From positions 124,001 to 188,000 of the forward strand of contig NZ_QGTR01000006.1 of the NCBI RefSeq assembly GCF_003182275.1: 64,000 nt of DNA, given 5' to 3'. The position numbers and the translations under genes are program-made. Under the pieces are notes generated by a model. It was given only the letters and a program-made list of their open reading frames with translations, had not been told where the DNA came from and did not search any database. Origin of the DNA: Hoeflea marina. Lineage in GTDB: Bacteria > Pseudomonadota > Alphaproteobacteria > Rhizobiales > Rhizobiaceae. Shown piece after piece: positions 1-8,505 of this stretch (position 1 is the first letter of the stretch; every line of letters begins with the position of its first letter).

Positions 1-345
1 GCGCAGGCCGTTGTGGCCGCCATGGCCGCCGCCGGCCTTGAGCCGGATCTTGCCGGCCGCCAGGTCGAGCTCGTCATGGATGACGACGATGTCGTTGGGG
101 CCGAGCTTGTAGAAGCGCATCGCCTCGCCGACGCTTTCGCCGGACAGATTCATGAAGGTCGAGGGCTTGATCAGCAGCACCTTCTCGCCGCCGATGGTTC
201 CTTCCGCGATCTCGCCCCTGAACTTGCGGCTCCAGGGCGAAAACGAATGGCGGCGGGCAATTGCGTCCGCCGCCATGTAGCCGACATTGTGCCGGTTCTT
301 CGCGTACTGGGCGCCGGGATTTCCAAGACCTGCAATGAGCAACAT
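1..345 (-). CDS. pth: Peptidyl-tRNA hydrolase (N-terminal part, cut by window edge)
   Basis: This enzyme frees tRNA from prematurely released peptidyl-tRNA in the cytoplasm. The 115 visible codons begin [11 protein letters not shown] and carry the family signature: the substrate-binding Asn and catalytic His in KNRHNVGY, then [10 protein letters not shown], the Asp in VIHDELDL, and the glycine-rich [11 protein letters not shown] at the edge. The full family length is about 190-240 residues, so the C-terminal half is outside the window. The ATG at 345 follows an AGGGAG ribosome site. It sits 36 bp downstream of rplY on the same strand, the usual ribosome-maintenance pairing, and is probably co-transcribed. 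Confidence 0.96.
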   Translation of the reverse strand, partial: MLLIAGLGNPGAQYAKNRHNVGYMAADAIARRHSFSPWSRKFRGEIAEGTIGGEKVLLIKPSTFMNLSGESVGEAMRFYKLGPNDIVVIHDELDLAAGKIRLKAGGGHGGHNGLR

Positions 346-381
346 GGATTCCGGCTCCCTGAATTCGGTCGAAGCCGAGGA

Positions 382-999
382 CTATTCCTCTTCGGCTTCT
401 TCCGTCGCTGCGTTGTCTTCGCTCTTCAGACCGGCAGGCGCCGCAACCGTCGCGATGGTGAAGTCGCGGTCGGTGATCGTCGGCGTCACGCCCTTGGGCA
501 GGGTCACATGCGAGATGTGAATGCCGTCGCCGATTTCGAGGCCGGTCAGATCGATGGTGAAGGAGTCCGGGATGGCGTTGGCCGAGCAGTGCACCTCAAC
601 TTCGTGACGCACGATGTTGAGCACGCCGCCGCGCTTGATGCCGGGGGACTTTTCTTCGTTGATGAAGTGCACGGGCACTTCGACGGTGACCTGGGTGTTC
701 TTCGACACGCGCAGGAAATCGACATGCATCAGGAAGTCGCGGACCGGATCCAGCTGATAGTCCTTCGGCAGCACGTTGTACTTCTTGCCGTCGACGTCGA
801 TCGTGACCAGCGTGGTCATGAAGCCGCCTGCATGGACCTTCTTGGTGACTTCATTGCGCGAGAGCGCGATGGACACCGGGGACTGTTTGTCGCCATAAAT
901 GACTGACGGAATCTGGCCGTTGCGGCGAAGTTCACGGGCGGACCCCTTACCAACCCGTTCGCGCGCCTCGGCCTTGAGCTCATAAGTTTCGTTGCTCAT
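382..999 (-). CDS. rplY: 50S ribosomal protein L25/general stress protein Ctc
   Basis: L25 binds 5S rRNA in the large ribosomal subunit. The 205-residue protein is the long Ctc (TL5) form: an N-terminal L25 beta-barrel (about residues 1-95, with [19 protein letters not shown]) followed by the beta domain (about 100-190, with the conserved [11 protein letters not shown]) and an acidic tail ending EEAEEE. I chose the ATG at 999 ([13 protein letters not shown]) because GAAAGG lies just upstream; a longer in-frame extension has no family similarity. It is followed after 36 bp by pth. Confidence 0.96.
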   Translation of the reverse strand: MSNETYELKAEARERVGKGSARELRRNGQIPSVIYGDKQSPVSIALSRNEVTKKVHAGGFMTTLVTIDVDGKKYNVLPKDYQLDPVRDFLMHVDFLRVSKNTQVTVEVPVHFINEEKSPGIKRGGVLNIVRHEVEVHCSANAIPDSFTIDLTGLEIGDGIHISHVTLPKGVTPTITDRDFTIATVAAPAGLKSEDNAATEEAEEE

Positions 1000-1060
1000 G
1001 GCATTACCTTTCGAGGTTCTAATCTGGGGCTGCTCTCCGGAGAGGCCTTGCGGACCCGCC

Positions 1061-1090
1061 AAAAAACATCAAGCGCCGTTGCCGGCGCCT
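1061..1090 (-). terminator. Intrinsic terminator hairpin upstream of rplY
   Basis: Read on the minus strand, GCGCCG-GCAA-CGGCGC (1088-1073, a perfect 6-bp stem with a GNRA-type loop) is followed by TTGATG and then six T. It would end transcription of the small DUF1127-like gene and insulate rplY. It lies only 62 bp before the rplY start, so part of it could also be an rplY leader structure. Confidence 0.6.
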
Positions 1091-1183
1091 CATCCGCGTT
1101 GCCTCCAAGGGTGTCTGCACGGACGGGCGTGCTATAACGGAGAGGTCCCGACAATGCAAGGGCGGCCGGGCTTTGCGAGGCTT

Positions 1184-1441
1184 TCAGCTGCGGTCAGCGT
1201 GGGCCGGGGCGCGCGCGTGACGGAGCCGGTCAGGGAAATGCAGGAGGCGGACCGGTGCTCCCGCTGCGCCGATGCCGGGAATGACGGCCGGGTCGAATGG
1301 CAGATCGGCGATCTCGCGCTCGGTCATCCGGCTGAGATCGGGATGCGACAGCGGATCGGCTTCCCAATGCGGTCTGCGATCCGGAACATCGAAGGAATGC
1401 GGCAGCAGGCGGAGTGCCCTGAGAGCGAGATCGTATAGCAT
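1184..1441 (-). CDS. DUF1127-like small protein
   Basis: An 85-residue reading frame whose central stretch HPDLSRMTEREIADLPFD resembles the core of DUF1127 proteins, small basic proteins abundant in Rhizobiaceae, some of which bind RNA and affect sRNA turnover. A Leu/Arg-rich N-terminal helix (LALRALRLLP) precedes it. It is transcribed divergently from the LysR gene at 1512, a common arrangement for a regulator and its target, and is followed by a hairpin terminator. The C-terminal 25 residues show nothing recognisable. The family assignment rests on motif resemblance only. Confidence 0.6.
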   Translation of the reverse strand: MLYDLALRALRLLPHSFDVPDRRPHWEADPLSHPDLSRMTEREIADLPFDPAVIPGIGAAGAPVRLLHFPDRLRHARAPAHADRS

Positions 1442-1511
1442 TGGTATAGGTTATCGACCCTGAATGCCATTTTCGATCGACATGTTCTCGATCTGCCTAT
1501 AGAAAAACTAT
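1442..1511. promoter_or_regulatory. Divergent promoter region, DUF1127-like gene/LysR
   Basis: This 70-bp AT-richer intergenic region separates two divergent genes. It contains TATAGG at 1445-1450 and its complement CCTATA at 1496-1501. As the only room for both promoters, it is the expected binding place of the LysR product. The exact operator is not resolved. Confidence 0.4.
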
Positions 1512-2405
1512 ATGAAGAATCTCAACCAGGTGCCGCTCAACGGGTTGCGCGCCGTCGAGGCGGTCGGGCGGCTCGGCAATTTGCGGACGGCGGCGGACGA
1601 ACTCGGCGTCACCCCGGGCGCCGTCAGCCAACAGATCCAGAAGGTGGAACAGCAACTCGGCTGCGAACTGTTCATCCGCCATCCGAAGGGCCTGTCCGCC
1701 AATGCGGCGGGACATCTGGTGCTGCCGCATCTCACCGCGGGCATGGCGGAACTGTCGATGGCGCTGACCCGGGCCTCCGAATCGCAGGGTGGCACGCTGG
1801 TGGTCTCGGTGGCGCCGGTGTTCGCGGCGAAGTGGCTGGTGTGGCGATTGAAGAGATTCTACGACGCCAATCCGTCGATCCGCATTCGCGTCGATGCCAC
1901 CACGGCGCTGGTCGACCCCAATGCGTCCGACGTTGATGTCTGCATCCGGGTCGGCAACGGGCCCTGGCCCGGACTGCGCGTTTCCAAGCTGCTTGATCAG
2001 CGCATCTTTCCGGTCTGCAGCCCCATGGTGGCGGCGGACCTGACGCGGCCGGACGACATCCGCGCCATTCCGGTGATCCGCGACGGCGGCTCCCGCTTCG
2101 GCTGGGAGATCTGGCTCGAGCCGTTCGGCCTGGTCGAGGCGGATCTGCGGGAAGGGCCCACCTTTTCCGATGCATCGCTGTGCCTGGACGCGGCGGTTGC
2201 GGGGCAGGGGATCTTCCTTGCCTGGGAAACGCTCGCCCATGACGCCCTGGCGGCTGGCCGGGTGGTGGCGCCTTTCCCGGAGCGGTTTTCCACCGGTGCT
2301 GCCTACTGGTTCGTCAGCCGCAAACAGAGCTACAAGGCACAGCAGACCGAGGCATTCGAGCGCTGGCTTCGCGCCGAAATGGCCGCCGCCTTCGAGATGG
2401 CCTGA
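1512..2405 (+). CDS. LysR-family transcriptional regulator, GcvA-like
   Basis: A 297-residue regulator with an N-terminal winged helix-turn-helix (residues 5-65, including NLRTAADELGVTPGAVSQQIQKVE) and a C-terminal periplasmic-binding-type effector domain (about 90-295). The LNGLRAVEAVGRLGNL opening and the WEIWL region in the effector domain are typical of the GcvA-like branch in rhizobia. It is divergent from the DUF1127-like gene and 26 bp upstream of a chromate-type transporter, so it may control either. The effector is unknown. The ATG lies in an AT-rich context (CTATATG) without a strong ribosome site. Confidence 0.88.
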   Translation: MKNLNQVPLNGLRAVEAVGRLGNLRTAADELGVTPGAVSQQIQKVEQQLGCELFIRHPKGLSANAAGHLVLPHLTAGMAELSMALTRASESQGGTLVVSVAPVFAAKWLVWRLKRFYDANPSIRIRVDATTALVDPNASDVDVCIRVGNGPWPGLRVSKLLDQRIFPVCSPMVAADLTRPDDIRAIPVIRDGGSRFGWEIWLEPFGLVEADLREGPTFSDASLCLDAAVAGQGIFLAWETLAHDALAAGRVVAPFPERFSTGAAYWFVSRKQSYKAQQTEAFERWLRAEMAAAFEMA

Positions 2406-2431
2406 CCTGCGATGAGTGTCACGCCAGCGCG

Positions 2432-3787
2432 GTGCGCGACAGGCAGCCGACTTCCACACTTGCCAAACGGGGCGACGCCTTGACCGAGATCGATCCACCC
2501 GCAGCGCCGAACTGGCGCGAACTGTTCCAGGTATTCGGCCGCATCGGCCTCCTGTCGTTCGGCGGGCCGGCCGGCCAGATCGCGCTGATGCATCGCGAAC
2601 TGGTCGAGGAGCGGAATTGGCTCGACGAGGATCGCTTCCTGCACGCGCTGAACTTCTGCATGCTGCTGCCCGGGCCCGAGGCGATGCAACTGGCGACCTA
2701 TTCCGGCTGGCTGATGCGCGGGATGCGCGGTGGCCTGCTGGCGGGCCTGCTGTTCGTGCTCCCCGGATTTGCCGTCATGCTGGCGCTGGCGGCCGTCTAT
2801 CTCAGCTATGGCGAAATGCCGGCAGTGGCGGGCGTGCTGTTCGGCCTGAAGGCCGCGGTGCTCGCCATTGTGCTCGAAGCGCTGATGCGGGTGTCGAAGC
2901 GGGCGCTGAAGACAAGGATGGCCTGGGCGATCTGTATCGCCGCCTTTGTCGCCATCGCGCTTCTGAAGCTGCCGTTTCCGCTGATCGTTCTCGGCGCCGC
3001 CGCCGTCGGCGTCGGGCTTGATCTGGCGACTGGACCCGCTCCCGTTTCAGGGCCGGCGGAGCCGAGAGGTGACAATCTGTGGCCGTCGACATTGCGCGCG
3101 CTGATCGTCTGGGGACTGATCTGGCTCGCGCCACTGGCCATGCTGGTCCTTCTGCCGGGCATCCCGGCGGTGCTGCCGGCGATGGCGGAGTTCTTTTCCA
3201 AGGCGGCGATCGTCACCTTCGGCGGCGCCTATGCGGTGCTGGCCTATGTCGGACAGCAGGCAGTGGACGTGCAAGGCTGGCTGGTGCCGGGTGACATGCT
3301 GGCAGGTCTGGGGCTGGCCGAAACCACGCCGGGGCCGCTGATCCTGGTGCTGGTCTTCGTCGGCTTTCTCGGCGGCGCGCGGCAATCCGGTCTCGATCCG
3401 CTGCTGGGCGGTCTGCTCGGGGGAACGGTGGCGCTGGTCTTCACCTTCGTGCCCTGCTTTCTATGGATCTTCGCCGGTGCCCCGCACATCGAGCGGCTGC
3501 GTTCGGTGAAATGGCTTGCCGCGGGGTTTGCGGCGATCACCGCGGCGGTGGTCGGCGTGATCGCCAATCTGGCGGTGTGGTTCGCGCTGCACGTGCTGTT
3601 TGCCGATGTCGGGGAATGGCGCACCGGGCCGCTGACCTTCCCGCTGCCCGACCCGGCGACGCTCGACTGGAGGGCACTGGCCATTGCGGCGACCGCGGCC
3701 ATCGCGCTGCTGCGCTGGCACGTCAATCTGTTCGCAGTGCTGGCGGGCGCCACGCTTGCGGGTCTGGCGGTGGCGTTCGCGGGCTGA
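2432..3787 (+). CDS. chrA: Chromate efflux transporter (CHR family, two-domain)
   Basis: A 451-residue integral membrane protein with two homologous CHR domains. The first (about residues 25-200) has the signature FGRIGLLSFGGPAGQIALM and LLPGPEAMQLATYSGW; the second (about 225-430) has FSKAAIVTFGGAYAVL and AETTPGPLILV. This is the long-chain ChrA type that expels chromate by membrane potential; family members may also move sulfate or other oxyanions. The GTG at 2432 is used here; a TTG at 2480 after GGGGCGA is a credible alternative removing 16 residues. It follows the LysR gene closely, and an FMN reductase of the ChrR type lies downstream. Confidence 0.88.
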   Translation: MRDRQPTSTLAKRGDALTEIDPPAAPNWRELFQVFGRIGLLSFGGPAGQIALMHRELVEERNWLDEDRFLHALNFCMLLPGPEAMQLATYSGWLMRGMRGGLLAGLLFVLPGFAVMLALAAVYLSYGEMPAVAGVLFGLKAAVLAIVLEALMRVSKRALKTRMAWAICIAAFVAIALLKLPFPLIVLGAAAVGVGLDLATGPAPVSGPAEPRGDNLWPSTLRALIVWGLIWLAPLAMLVLLPGIPAVLPAMAEFFSKAAIVTFGGAYAVLAYVGQQAVDVQGWLVPGDMLAGLGLAETTPGPLILVLVFVGFLGGARQSGLDPLLGGLLGGTVALVFTFVPCFLWIFAGAPHIERLRSVKWLAAGFAAITAAVVGVIANLAVWFALHVLFADVGEWRTGPLTFPLPDPATLDWRALAIAATAAIALLRWHVNLFAVLAGATLAGLAVAFAG

Positions 3788-3941
3788 ACCGCGGACGCCA
3801 CCGACAGGATGCATTGACAGTGTGTCGCCCGGTTTCCCGCAGGTGCCCATCTTTAACCGGGGGTCGAAAGCGGTATCTGGAGGATGCGTGACCGGTTGTC
3901 GGCCGCGCGCGCCGCATCTCCATTCGAAATGAAAGCTCCCC

Positions 3942-4487
3942 ATGAAAACTGTAGCCGTCATCGTTGGCTCGCTCAGCCGCGACTCCCTCAACCGCAAATT
4001 CGCGCAGAGCCTCGGCAAGCTTGCCTCCGACCGGCTTGCCTTCACCTTGGTCGAGATCGGCGACCTTCCGCTCTACAACAATGACCTCTGGGAAAACCCG
4101 CCCGAATCGGTTCTGCGCATGAAGGCCGCTGTCGAAGCCGCCGACGCAGTGCTGTTCGTCACGCCCGAATACAACCGCTCGTTCACGCCGGCGATCAAGA
4201 ACGCCATCGACTGGGGCAGCCGGCCCTACGGAGCCAGTTCCTGGCAGGACAAGCCGGCCGCCGTTACCGGAACTTCGCCCGGCGCCCACGGCACCGCGTC
4301 CGGCCAGAACGCCCTCAAGCAGGTGCTTGTCGTCATCGGAACCATTCTGATGGGCCAGCCGGAGGTGTATTTCCAGTACAAGCCGGAGCTGTTCGATGCC
4401 GATGGCAATGTGACCGACGATGCCACCCGCACCTTCCTCAACGGCTGGGTCGACAAGTTCGCGGCCTTCATCAACCGCCTGTCGTGA
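3942..4487 (+). CDS. NADPH-dependent FMN reductase, ChrR-like
   Basis: A 181-residue flavodoxin-fold reductase. The N-terminal phosphate-binding loop GSLSRDSLNRK, the dimer/flavin motif PEYNRSFTPAIKNAIDW (around residue 70-85) and the GTSPGAHGT loop mark the NADPH:quinone/chromate reductase (ChrR/YieF) family, which reduces quinones and can reduce Cr(VI). It starts 154 bp after chrA on the same strand, so a chromate export plus reduction module is possible. However, relatives are general quinone reductases against oxidative stress, and the gap leaves room for its own promoter. A hairpin terminator follows on the opposite strand. Confidence 0.85.
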   Translation: MKTVAVIVGSLSRDSLNRKFAQSLGKLASDRLAFTLVEIGDLPLYNNDLWENPPESVLRMKAAVEAADAVLFVTPEYNRSFTPAIKNAIDWGSRPYGASSWQDKPAAVTGTSPGAHGTASGQNALKQVLVVIGTILMGQPEVYFQYKPELFDADGNVTDDATRTFLNGWVDKFAAFINRLS

Positions 4488-4490
4488 ACG

Positions 4491-4521
4491 AAAAAGCCGG
4501 AGCGCTCATGGCGTTCCGGCT
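4491..4521 (-). terminator. Intrinsic terminator of prs
   Basis: Imperfect stem AGCCGGAGCGC/GGCGTTCCGGCT (4495-4505 with 4510-4521, loop TCAT). On the minus strand it is followed by five T (4495-4491), so it ends prs transcription. It also sits directly after the FMN reductase stop and may act weakly in that direction. Confidence 0.8.
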
Positions 4522-4549
4522 CTTCAGGCGGCTTGAATGATCGCGGACG

Positions 4550-5482
4550 TCAGTCGAACAGGCTCGACACCGACTGCTCGGCGGCGGTGCGGTTGATCGC
4601 CTCGCCCATCAGCATCGCGGTCGAAATGACGCGGATGTTGTGGGCGCTCTGCACGGCGGGCGTCGGCTGGATCGAATCGGTGATCACCAGCTCCTTGAGC
4701 TTTGAGGCGGCGACGCGCGCCACCGCTCCGCCAGACAGCACCCCGTGGGTGATGTAGGCGGTGACGCTGTTGGCGCCGCCCGCCAGCAGCGCTTCCGCCG
4801 CATTGCACAGTGTGCCGCCGGAATCGACGATGTCGTCGATGAGCAGGCAATCCTTCCCCGAAACGTCGCCGATGATGTTCATCACCTCGGATTCGCCCGG
4901 CCTGTCGCGGCGCTTGTCGACGATGGCGAGAAGGGCATCGAGGCGCTTGGCCAGCGCCCGGGCGCGGACCACGCCGCCGACATCAGGCGAAACCACCATC
5001 AGGCTGGAGTTGGGGTAGTGTTCCTTGACATCGCGCGACAGCAGCGGAATGGCGAACAGGTTGTCGGTCGGAATGTCGAAGAATCCCTGGATCTGGCCGG
5101 CATGCAGGTCAAGCGTGAGGACCCGGTCGGCGCCGGCCTCGGTGATCAGATTGGCCACGAGCTTGGCGGAGATCGGCGCCCGCGGCCCCGGCTTGCGGTC
5201 CTGTCGGGCATAGCCGAAATAGGGGATGACCGCGGTGATGCGGCGGGCCGAGGACCGGCGCAGCGCGTCGATCATGATCAGAAGTTCCATCAGGTGATCG
5301 TTGGCCGGAAACGAGGTCGACTGAACGACAAAGACGTCCTCGCCGCGCACGTTTTCCTGAATCTCGACAAAAATCTCCTGATCGGCGAAGCGCCTGACGC
5401 TGGCCTTGCCCAATGGCAAATTGAGATAGTTGCAGATCGATTCCGCCAAACGCCGATTGGAGTTTCCCGCGAAAACCTTCAT
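4550..5482 (-). CDS. prs: Ribose-phosphate pyrophosphokinase (PRPP synthetase)
   Basis: Makes PRPP from ribose 5-phosphate and ATP for purine, pyrimidine, His and Trp synthesis. The 310-residue length is standard for class I enzymes. Visible motifs: [20 protein letters not shown] near residue 35, the ATP/metal loop with YARQDRK, the catalytic flexible-loop region [11 protein letters not shown] near 130, and the PRPP-binding loop [10 protein letters not shown] near 220. The start at 5482 ([13 protein letters not shown]) matches the family start. It is transcribed alone, with its terminator 29 bp downstream. Confidence 0.97.
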   Translation of the reverse strand: MKVFAGNSNRRLAESICNYLNLPLGKASVRRFADQEIFVEIQENVRGEDVFVVQSTSFPANDHLMELLIMIDALRRSSARRITAVIPYFGYARQDRKPGPRAPISAKLVANLITEAGADRVLTLDLHAGQIQGFFDIPTDNLFAIPLLSRDVKEHYPNSSLMVVSPDVGGVVRARALAKRLDALLAIVDKRRDRPGESEVMNIIGDVSGKDCLLIDDIVDSGGTLCNAAEALLAGGANSVTAYITHGVLSGGAVARVAASKLKELVITDSIQPTPAVQSAHNIRVISTAMLMGEAINRTAAEQSVSSLFD

Positions 5483-5721
5483 CTGGGACCGCCTGTGTTT
5501 GTGGCCGCATCCGCACGCCGGAAGAGCCGGGCCGGACGGGGCGCCAACCCGTTGGGTCCGGGTTTTAGCGGCGCTTGCCGCGATTGCAAGCGGCCATGGT
5601 CGGCCACGGTGAATTTTCCTGTAAAATTTTGGGTGCAAGGCCGATCTCGGCGGCGCTTTCCCTCTTGGCAATTATGCATGTCGTGATCCCGAAACCGCCG
5701 CACACTTTCGGGCGACATGCA

Positions 5722-6312
5722 TCAGCCTGAGGCGGTTTGGCGCCAGCTGTTGTAATCGGCAAGCGTCCGCGCCGCAATCTTCTCCATCAGCGCAGGGGGA
5801 ACAGTGCTCCAGGCATCCGCGCCGGCCGGCGGCGCGCCGGGGATCTCCTCCTGACCCTGGATGCGATGCAGCCGGTTGCCGGATGGATCGAGAATGTCCC
5901 AGACATAGACCACAGTGGTCTTGGTGTCGTCGCTGATGGCGGAGAAATAGCCCTTGAGAATGTGGTCGCCATCCTGATCGTTGGCGCTCTTGATGGTGTA
6001 GCCCAGCGTGCGGGCGCTCAGGCCCAGCTGGCGCGACAACGGCGTGACTGCGCTCAGCGGCGCCCCGATCACCGGCGTGAAGCGAATACTGCCGACGACG
6101 TTGCCTGCCGCGGGACCGGACCGGCCGGAGGGGGCAGCGGCAGCGAAGGCTGCATCCGTCGCCACGGGCGTGACGGGCGCCACGGTGGCGGCGGAAGAAG
6201 AGTCCGATCCGTCACCCGGGATCGGCGCCAGAGTCTGTTCTGTGCTGTTGCAGGCGGCCAAGAGCACGACCAATCCCGTCAGCAAGGCCATGCGCGCAGG
6301 AGTCATGTCCAT
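5722..6312 (-). CDS. Putative lipoprotein
   Basis: A 196-residue exported protein. The N-terminus has a hydrophobic segment ending in the lipobox LLAAC, so Cys21 should be lipidated; a Ser/Ala/Pro-rich linker follows to about residue 75. The C-terminal domain (TLGYTIKSANDQDGDHILKGYFSAIS, then VYVWDILDPSGNRLHRIQGQEE) is a conserved unknown in Rhizobiales that I know only as a hypothetical lipoprotein. It lies between prs and the M24 gene on the same strand, 56 bp after the latter, and may belong to the lgt-pgeF operon. It is notable that lgt, the lipoprotein-modifying enzyme, heads this gene run. Confidence 0.75.
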   Translation of the reverse strand: MDMTPARMALLTGLVVLLAACNSTEQTLAPIPGDGSDSSSAATVAPVTPVATDAAFAAAAPSGRSGPAAGNVVGSIRFTPVIGAPLSAVTPLSRQLGLSARTLGYTIKSANDQDGDHILKGYFSAISDDTKTTVVYVWDILDPSGNRLHRIQGQEEIPGAPPAGADAWSTVPPALMEKIAARTLADYNSWRQTASG

Positions 6313-6368
6313 GGTTCCAGTCCGTTTCCAAGGCTTCTGTTATGGAAGCGACCGGACAGAACTGTCAA

Positions 6369-7538
6369 TCACCGGCCGGCCCGGGTCGGGGCGGTCAACA
6401 GGTCATGGCCGAGGCTCGACAGCGATTCCGGCGCATCCTCGGTGGTCAGATAGGTCTGGCCGAGCGTCATCGCGGTCGATGTCTCCGAGTCCATGATGAT
6501 CATGTGGGCAAACAGGGTCATGTCCGGTTCGATGACCAGGGGGTTGCCGGCATGGAACATCTGGTGCTCCATCCAGGACGGTGTGAAGCGGGCACCGAGC
6601 GAGTAACCGCAGGCGTTGAGCCGGTGCCGGGTCAGGCCATGGTCTTCCATCACCCGAGAGTGGGTGTCGAACACCTCGCCAAAGGTCTTGCCCGGACGCA
6701 GGATGTCGACAATCGCTTCGAGCGCCTCGCGGCTGGCGTCGTAAAGCTCGAGGTGGCGCTTGCTGGGCTTGCCGATGATGACCGTGCGCATCATCGCCGC
6801 ATGATAGTGGGCATAGCTGCCGGCCCATTCGAGCGTCAGCTGGTCCGACTTGTCTAGCTTGCGGCGGCCGGACTTGTAGCGGCATAGCAGGGCGTCGGCG
6901 CCGGAGCCGATGATGAACTCGTTGGCCGGATAATCGCCACCCCCGGAAAACACAGCTCCCTGCATGGCGGCGAGGATGTCTGCCTCGTTGGCGCCGGGCT
7001 TGATCAGCGGCAGGGCTGCCTCCAGCGCCAGATCCGCGAGCTTGGCGGCCTTGCGGGCATAGTCGATCTCCGCGGGGCTCTTGATCAGCCGCAACCGGCT
7101 GACCAGGTAGGATTCGTCGACCAGTTCGGCGAAGCTCTGGAGCTGGTTGTCGAGCTTGTGGCAATTGGCGCCGGTCAACCCGTGGGTGTCGTACTCGACG
7201 CCGATGCGGGCGCCGAGAAGATCGAGATCGGACAGCAGGTTCTTGAGGTCCAGCGCCGGATCGGCCTTGGTCCGGTCGGTCCACACCGTGATATTCTCGA
7301 TCACCGAGGTGTGGCGGGCCTGGCGCAGGTCCGCCGAGCGCGTCAACAGCGTCATCGATCCGTCGGCCTTGACCACCAGGCACTGGAAGAAGCAGAAGCC
7401 GAACGTGTCGTAGCCGGTCAGCCAGTACATGCTTTCCTGGGCAAACAGCAGCATGGCATCGATCTTGTCCTCGCCCATGCGGGCAAGCAGCTTGTCGAGC
7501 CGGGCCGCATATTCCTCGCGCTCAAAGTGCAGTGCCAT
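6369..7538 (-). CDS. M24 (pita-bread fold) family protein, metal site lost
   Basis: A 389-residue two-domain protein: a creatinase-type N-terminal domain (about 1-150, with QESMYWLTGYDTFGF) and a pita-bread C-terminal domain (about 160-385). Active Xaa-Pro peptidases use Asp, Asp, His, Glu, Glu. At the matching places this protein has LTLEWAG (Glu), HYHAAMMRT (Ala), CGYSLGARF (Tyr), FAHMII (His) and AMTLGQTY (no acid), so none of the five ligands remains. Creatinase and DoeA-like hydrolases also work without metal, so a C-N hydrolase role on a small substrate is more likely than peptidase. Its start overlaps the pgeF stop by 17 bp, implying co-translation. Confidence 0.82.
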   Translation of the reverse strand: MALHFEREEYAARLDKLLARMGEDKIDAMLLFAQESMYWLTGYDTFGFCFFQCLVVKADGSMTLLTRSADLRQARHTSVIENITVWTDRTKADPALDLKNLLSDLDLLGARIGVEYDTHGLTGANCHKLDNQLQSFAELVDESYLVSRLRLIKSPAEIDYARKAAKLADLALEAALPLIKPGANEADILAAMQGAVFSGGGDYPANEFIIGSGADALLCRYKSGRRKLDKSDQLTLEWAGSYAHYHAAMMRTVIIGKPSKRHLELYDASREALEAIVDILRPGKTFGEVFDTHSRVMEDHGLTRHRLNACGYSLGARFTPSWMEHQMFHAGNPLVIEPDMTLFAHMIIMDSETSTAMTLGQTYLTTEDAPESLSSLGHDLLTAPTRAGR

Positions 7539-8337
7539 TGTCGTTCTCCCTCAAAGTGATGGCGGATATCTGCCGCCCGTAGTCCGTCTCTCGGCGATGC
7601 GTGGTGCGGCGATAGGAAAACCATGCATCCTCGCCGTCATAGGTGCAGGCGTCGATCATCTCGGCCTGGAGGCCGGCTGCCTGCAGCCTGGCCAGCGTCA
7701 TGCCGCGCAGGTCGAACAGGGCATGGCCGGGCCGCTCGGCACGCGAAAACCATTGTCCGTGATCCGCGTCGCGGGCCAGGAACCGGTCTATGAATTCCGG
7801 CCCGACCTCGTAATTGGGCTGGCTGATCGAAGGGCCGAGGCAGGCAACGATCGAGGCGCGCTCGGCGCCGAGGCCGATCATCGCCTCGACGGTGTTTTCA
7901 AGCACGCCGTCAAGCGCGCCGCGCCAGCCGGCGTGGGTGGCGCCGATCACGCCGTTGCCGGCATCGGCGAACAGAACGGGGCCACAATCGGCGCTGAGCA
8001 CGCCGAGCACGAGGCCCCGGTCTCGCGTCACCATCGCGTCGGCCTCCGGGCGTTCGCCGCGATTGTCGTAGGTCACCACATGCACGCGTGGCGAATGGAC
8101 CTGATGCACGGTGATCAGCCGGTCGGCCGGCAGCGCGAACCAGCGGCTGATCAGCGCGCGGTTTTCCAGCACCCGCTCGCGGTCATCGGCCGAGCCGAGG
8201 CCGACATTGAGACTGTCGTAGATGCCCTCGGACACGCCGCCCTGGCGGCTGAAGAAACCGTGCGCGATCGGCGCAGACCGTTCGGCCTCGGTCAGGAGCG
8301 TGCTTCTGGTCGGAACTGGTCCGGAGGCAGTTGCCAT
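7522..8337 (-). CDS. pgeF: Peptidoglycan editing factor / purine nucleoside phosphorylase-like (YfiH/LACC1 family)
   Basis: A 271-residue member of the YfiH (DUF152) family, once called multicopper polyphenol oxidase. Members remove mis-incorporated amino acids from peptidoglycan precursors or act on purine nucleosides. The zinc-site motifs are clear: HQVHSPRV near residue 70, SADCGPVLFAD near 115, and GATHAGWRGALDGV near 130; YSYRR-type WFSYRRTTHRRETDYGRQ ends the protein. I place the start at 8337 (MATASGPVPT), since upstream codons lack similarity. It lies between a MidA-like methyltransferase and the M24 gene in one operon. Confidence 0.92.
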   Translation of the reverse strand: MATASGPVPTRSTLLTEAERSAPIAHGFFSRQGGVSEGIYDSLNVGLGSADDRERVLENRALISRWFALPADRLITVHQVHSPRVHVVTYDNRGERPEADAMVTRDRGLVLGVLSADCGPVLFADAGNGVIGATHAGWRGALDGVLENTVEAMIGLGAERASIVACLGPSISQPNYEVGPEFIDRFLARDADHGQWFSRAERPGHALFDLRGMTLARLQAAGLQAEMIDACTYDGEDAWFSYRRTTHRRETDYGRQISAITLRENDNGTAL

Positions 8338-8505
8338 GATTCGGTTTCTCCCGTCGGGCCTGATGCGCCTGTCCGCCGGCTGGCAGTTGCTTGCCGGCGC
8401 CTTGTCGCGCATCCCTGTCGCTCGCGGATTCCCCTGGAGCCTGCGATGGCGGTCTGTTTCACTGCTTCGATCCGCGCGGGATGTTGGCGATCCTGACCTG
8501 TCCTG

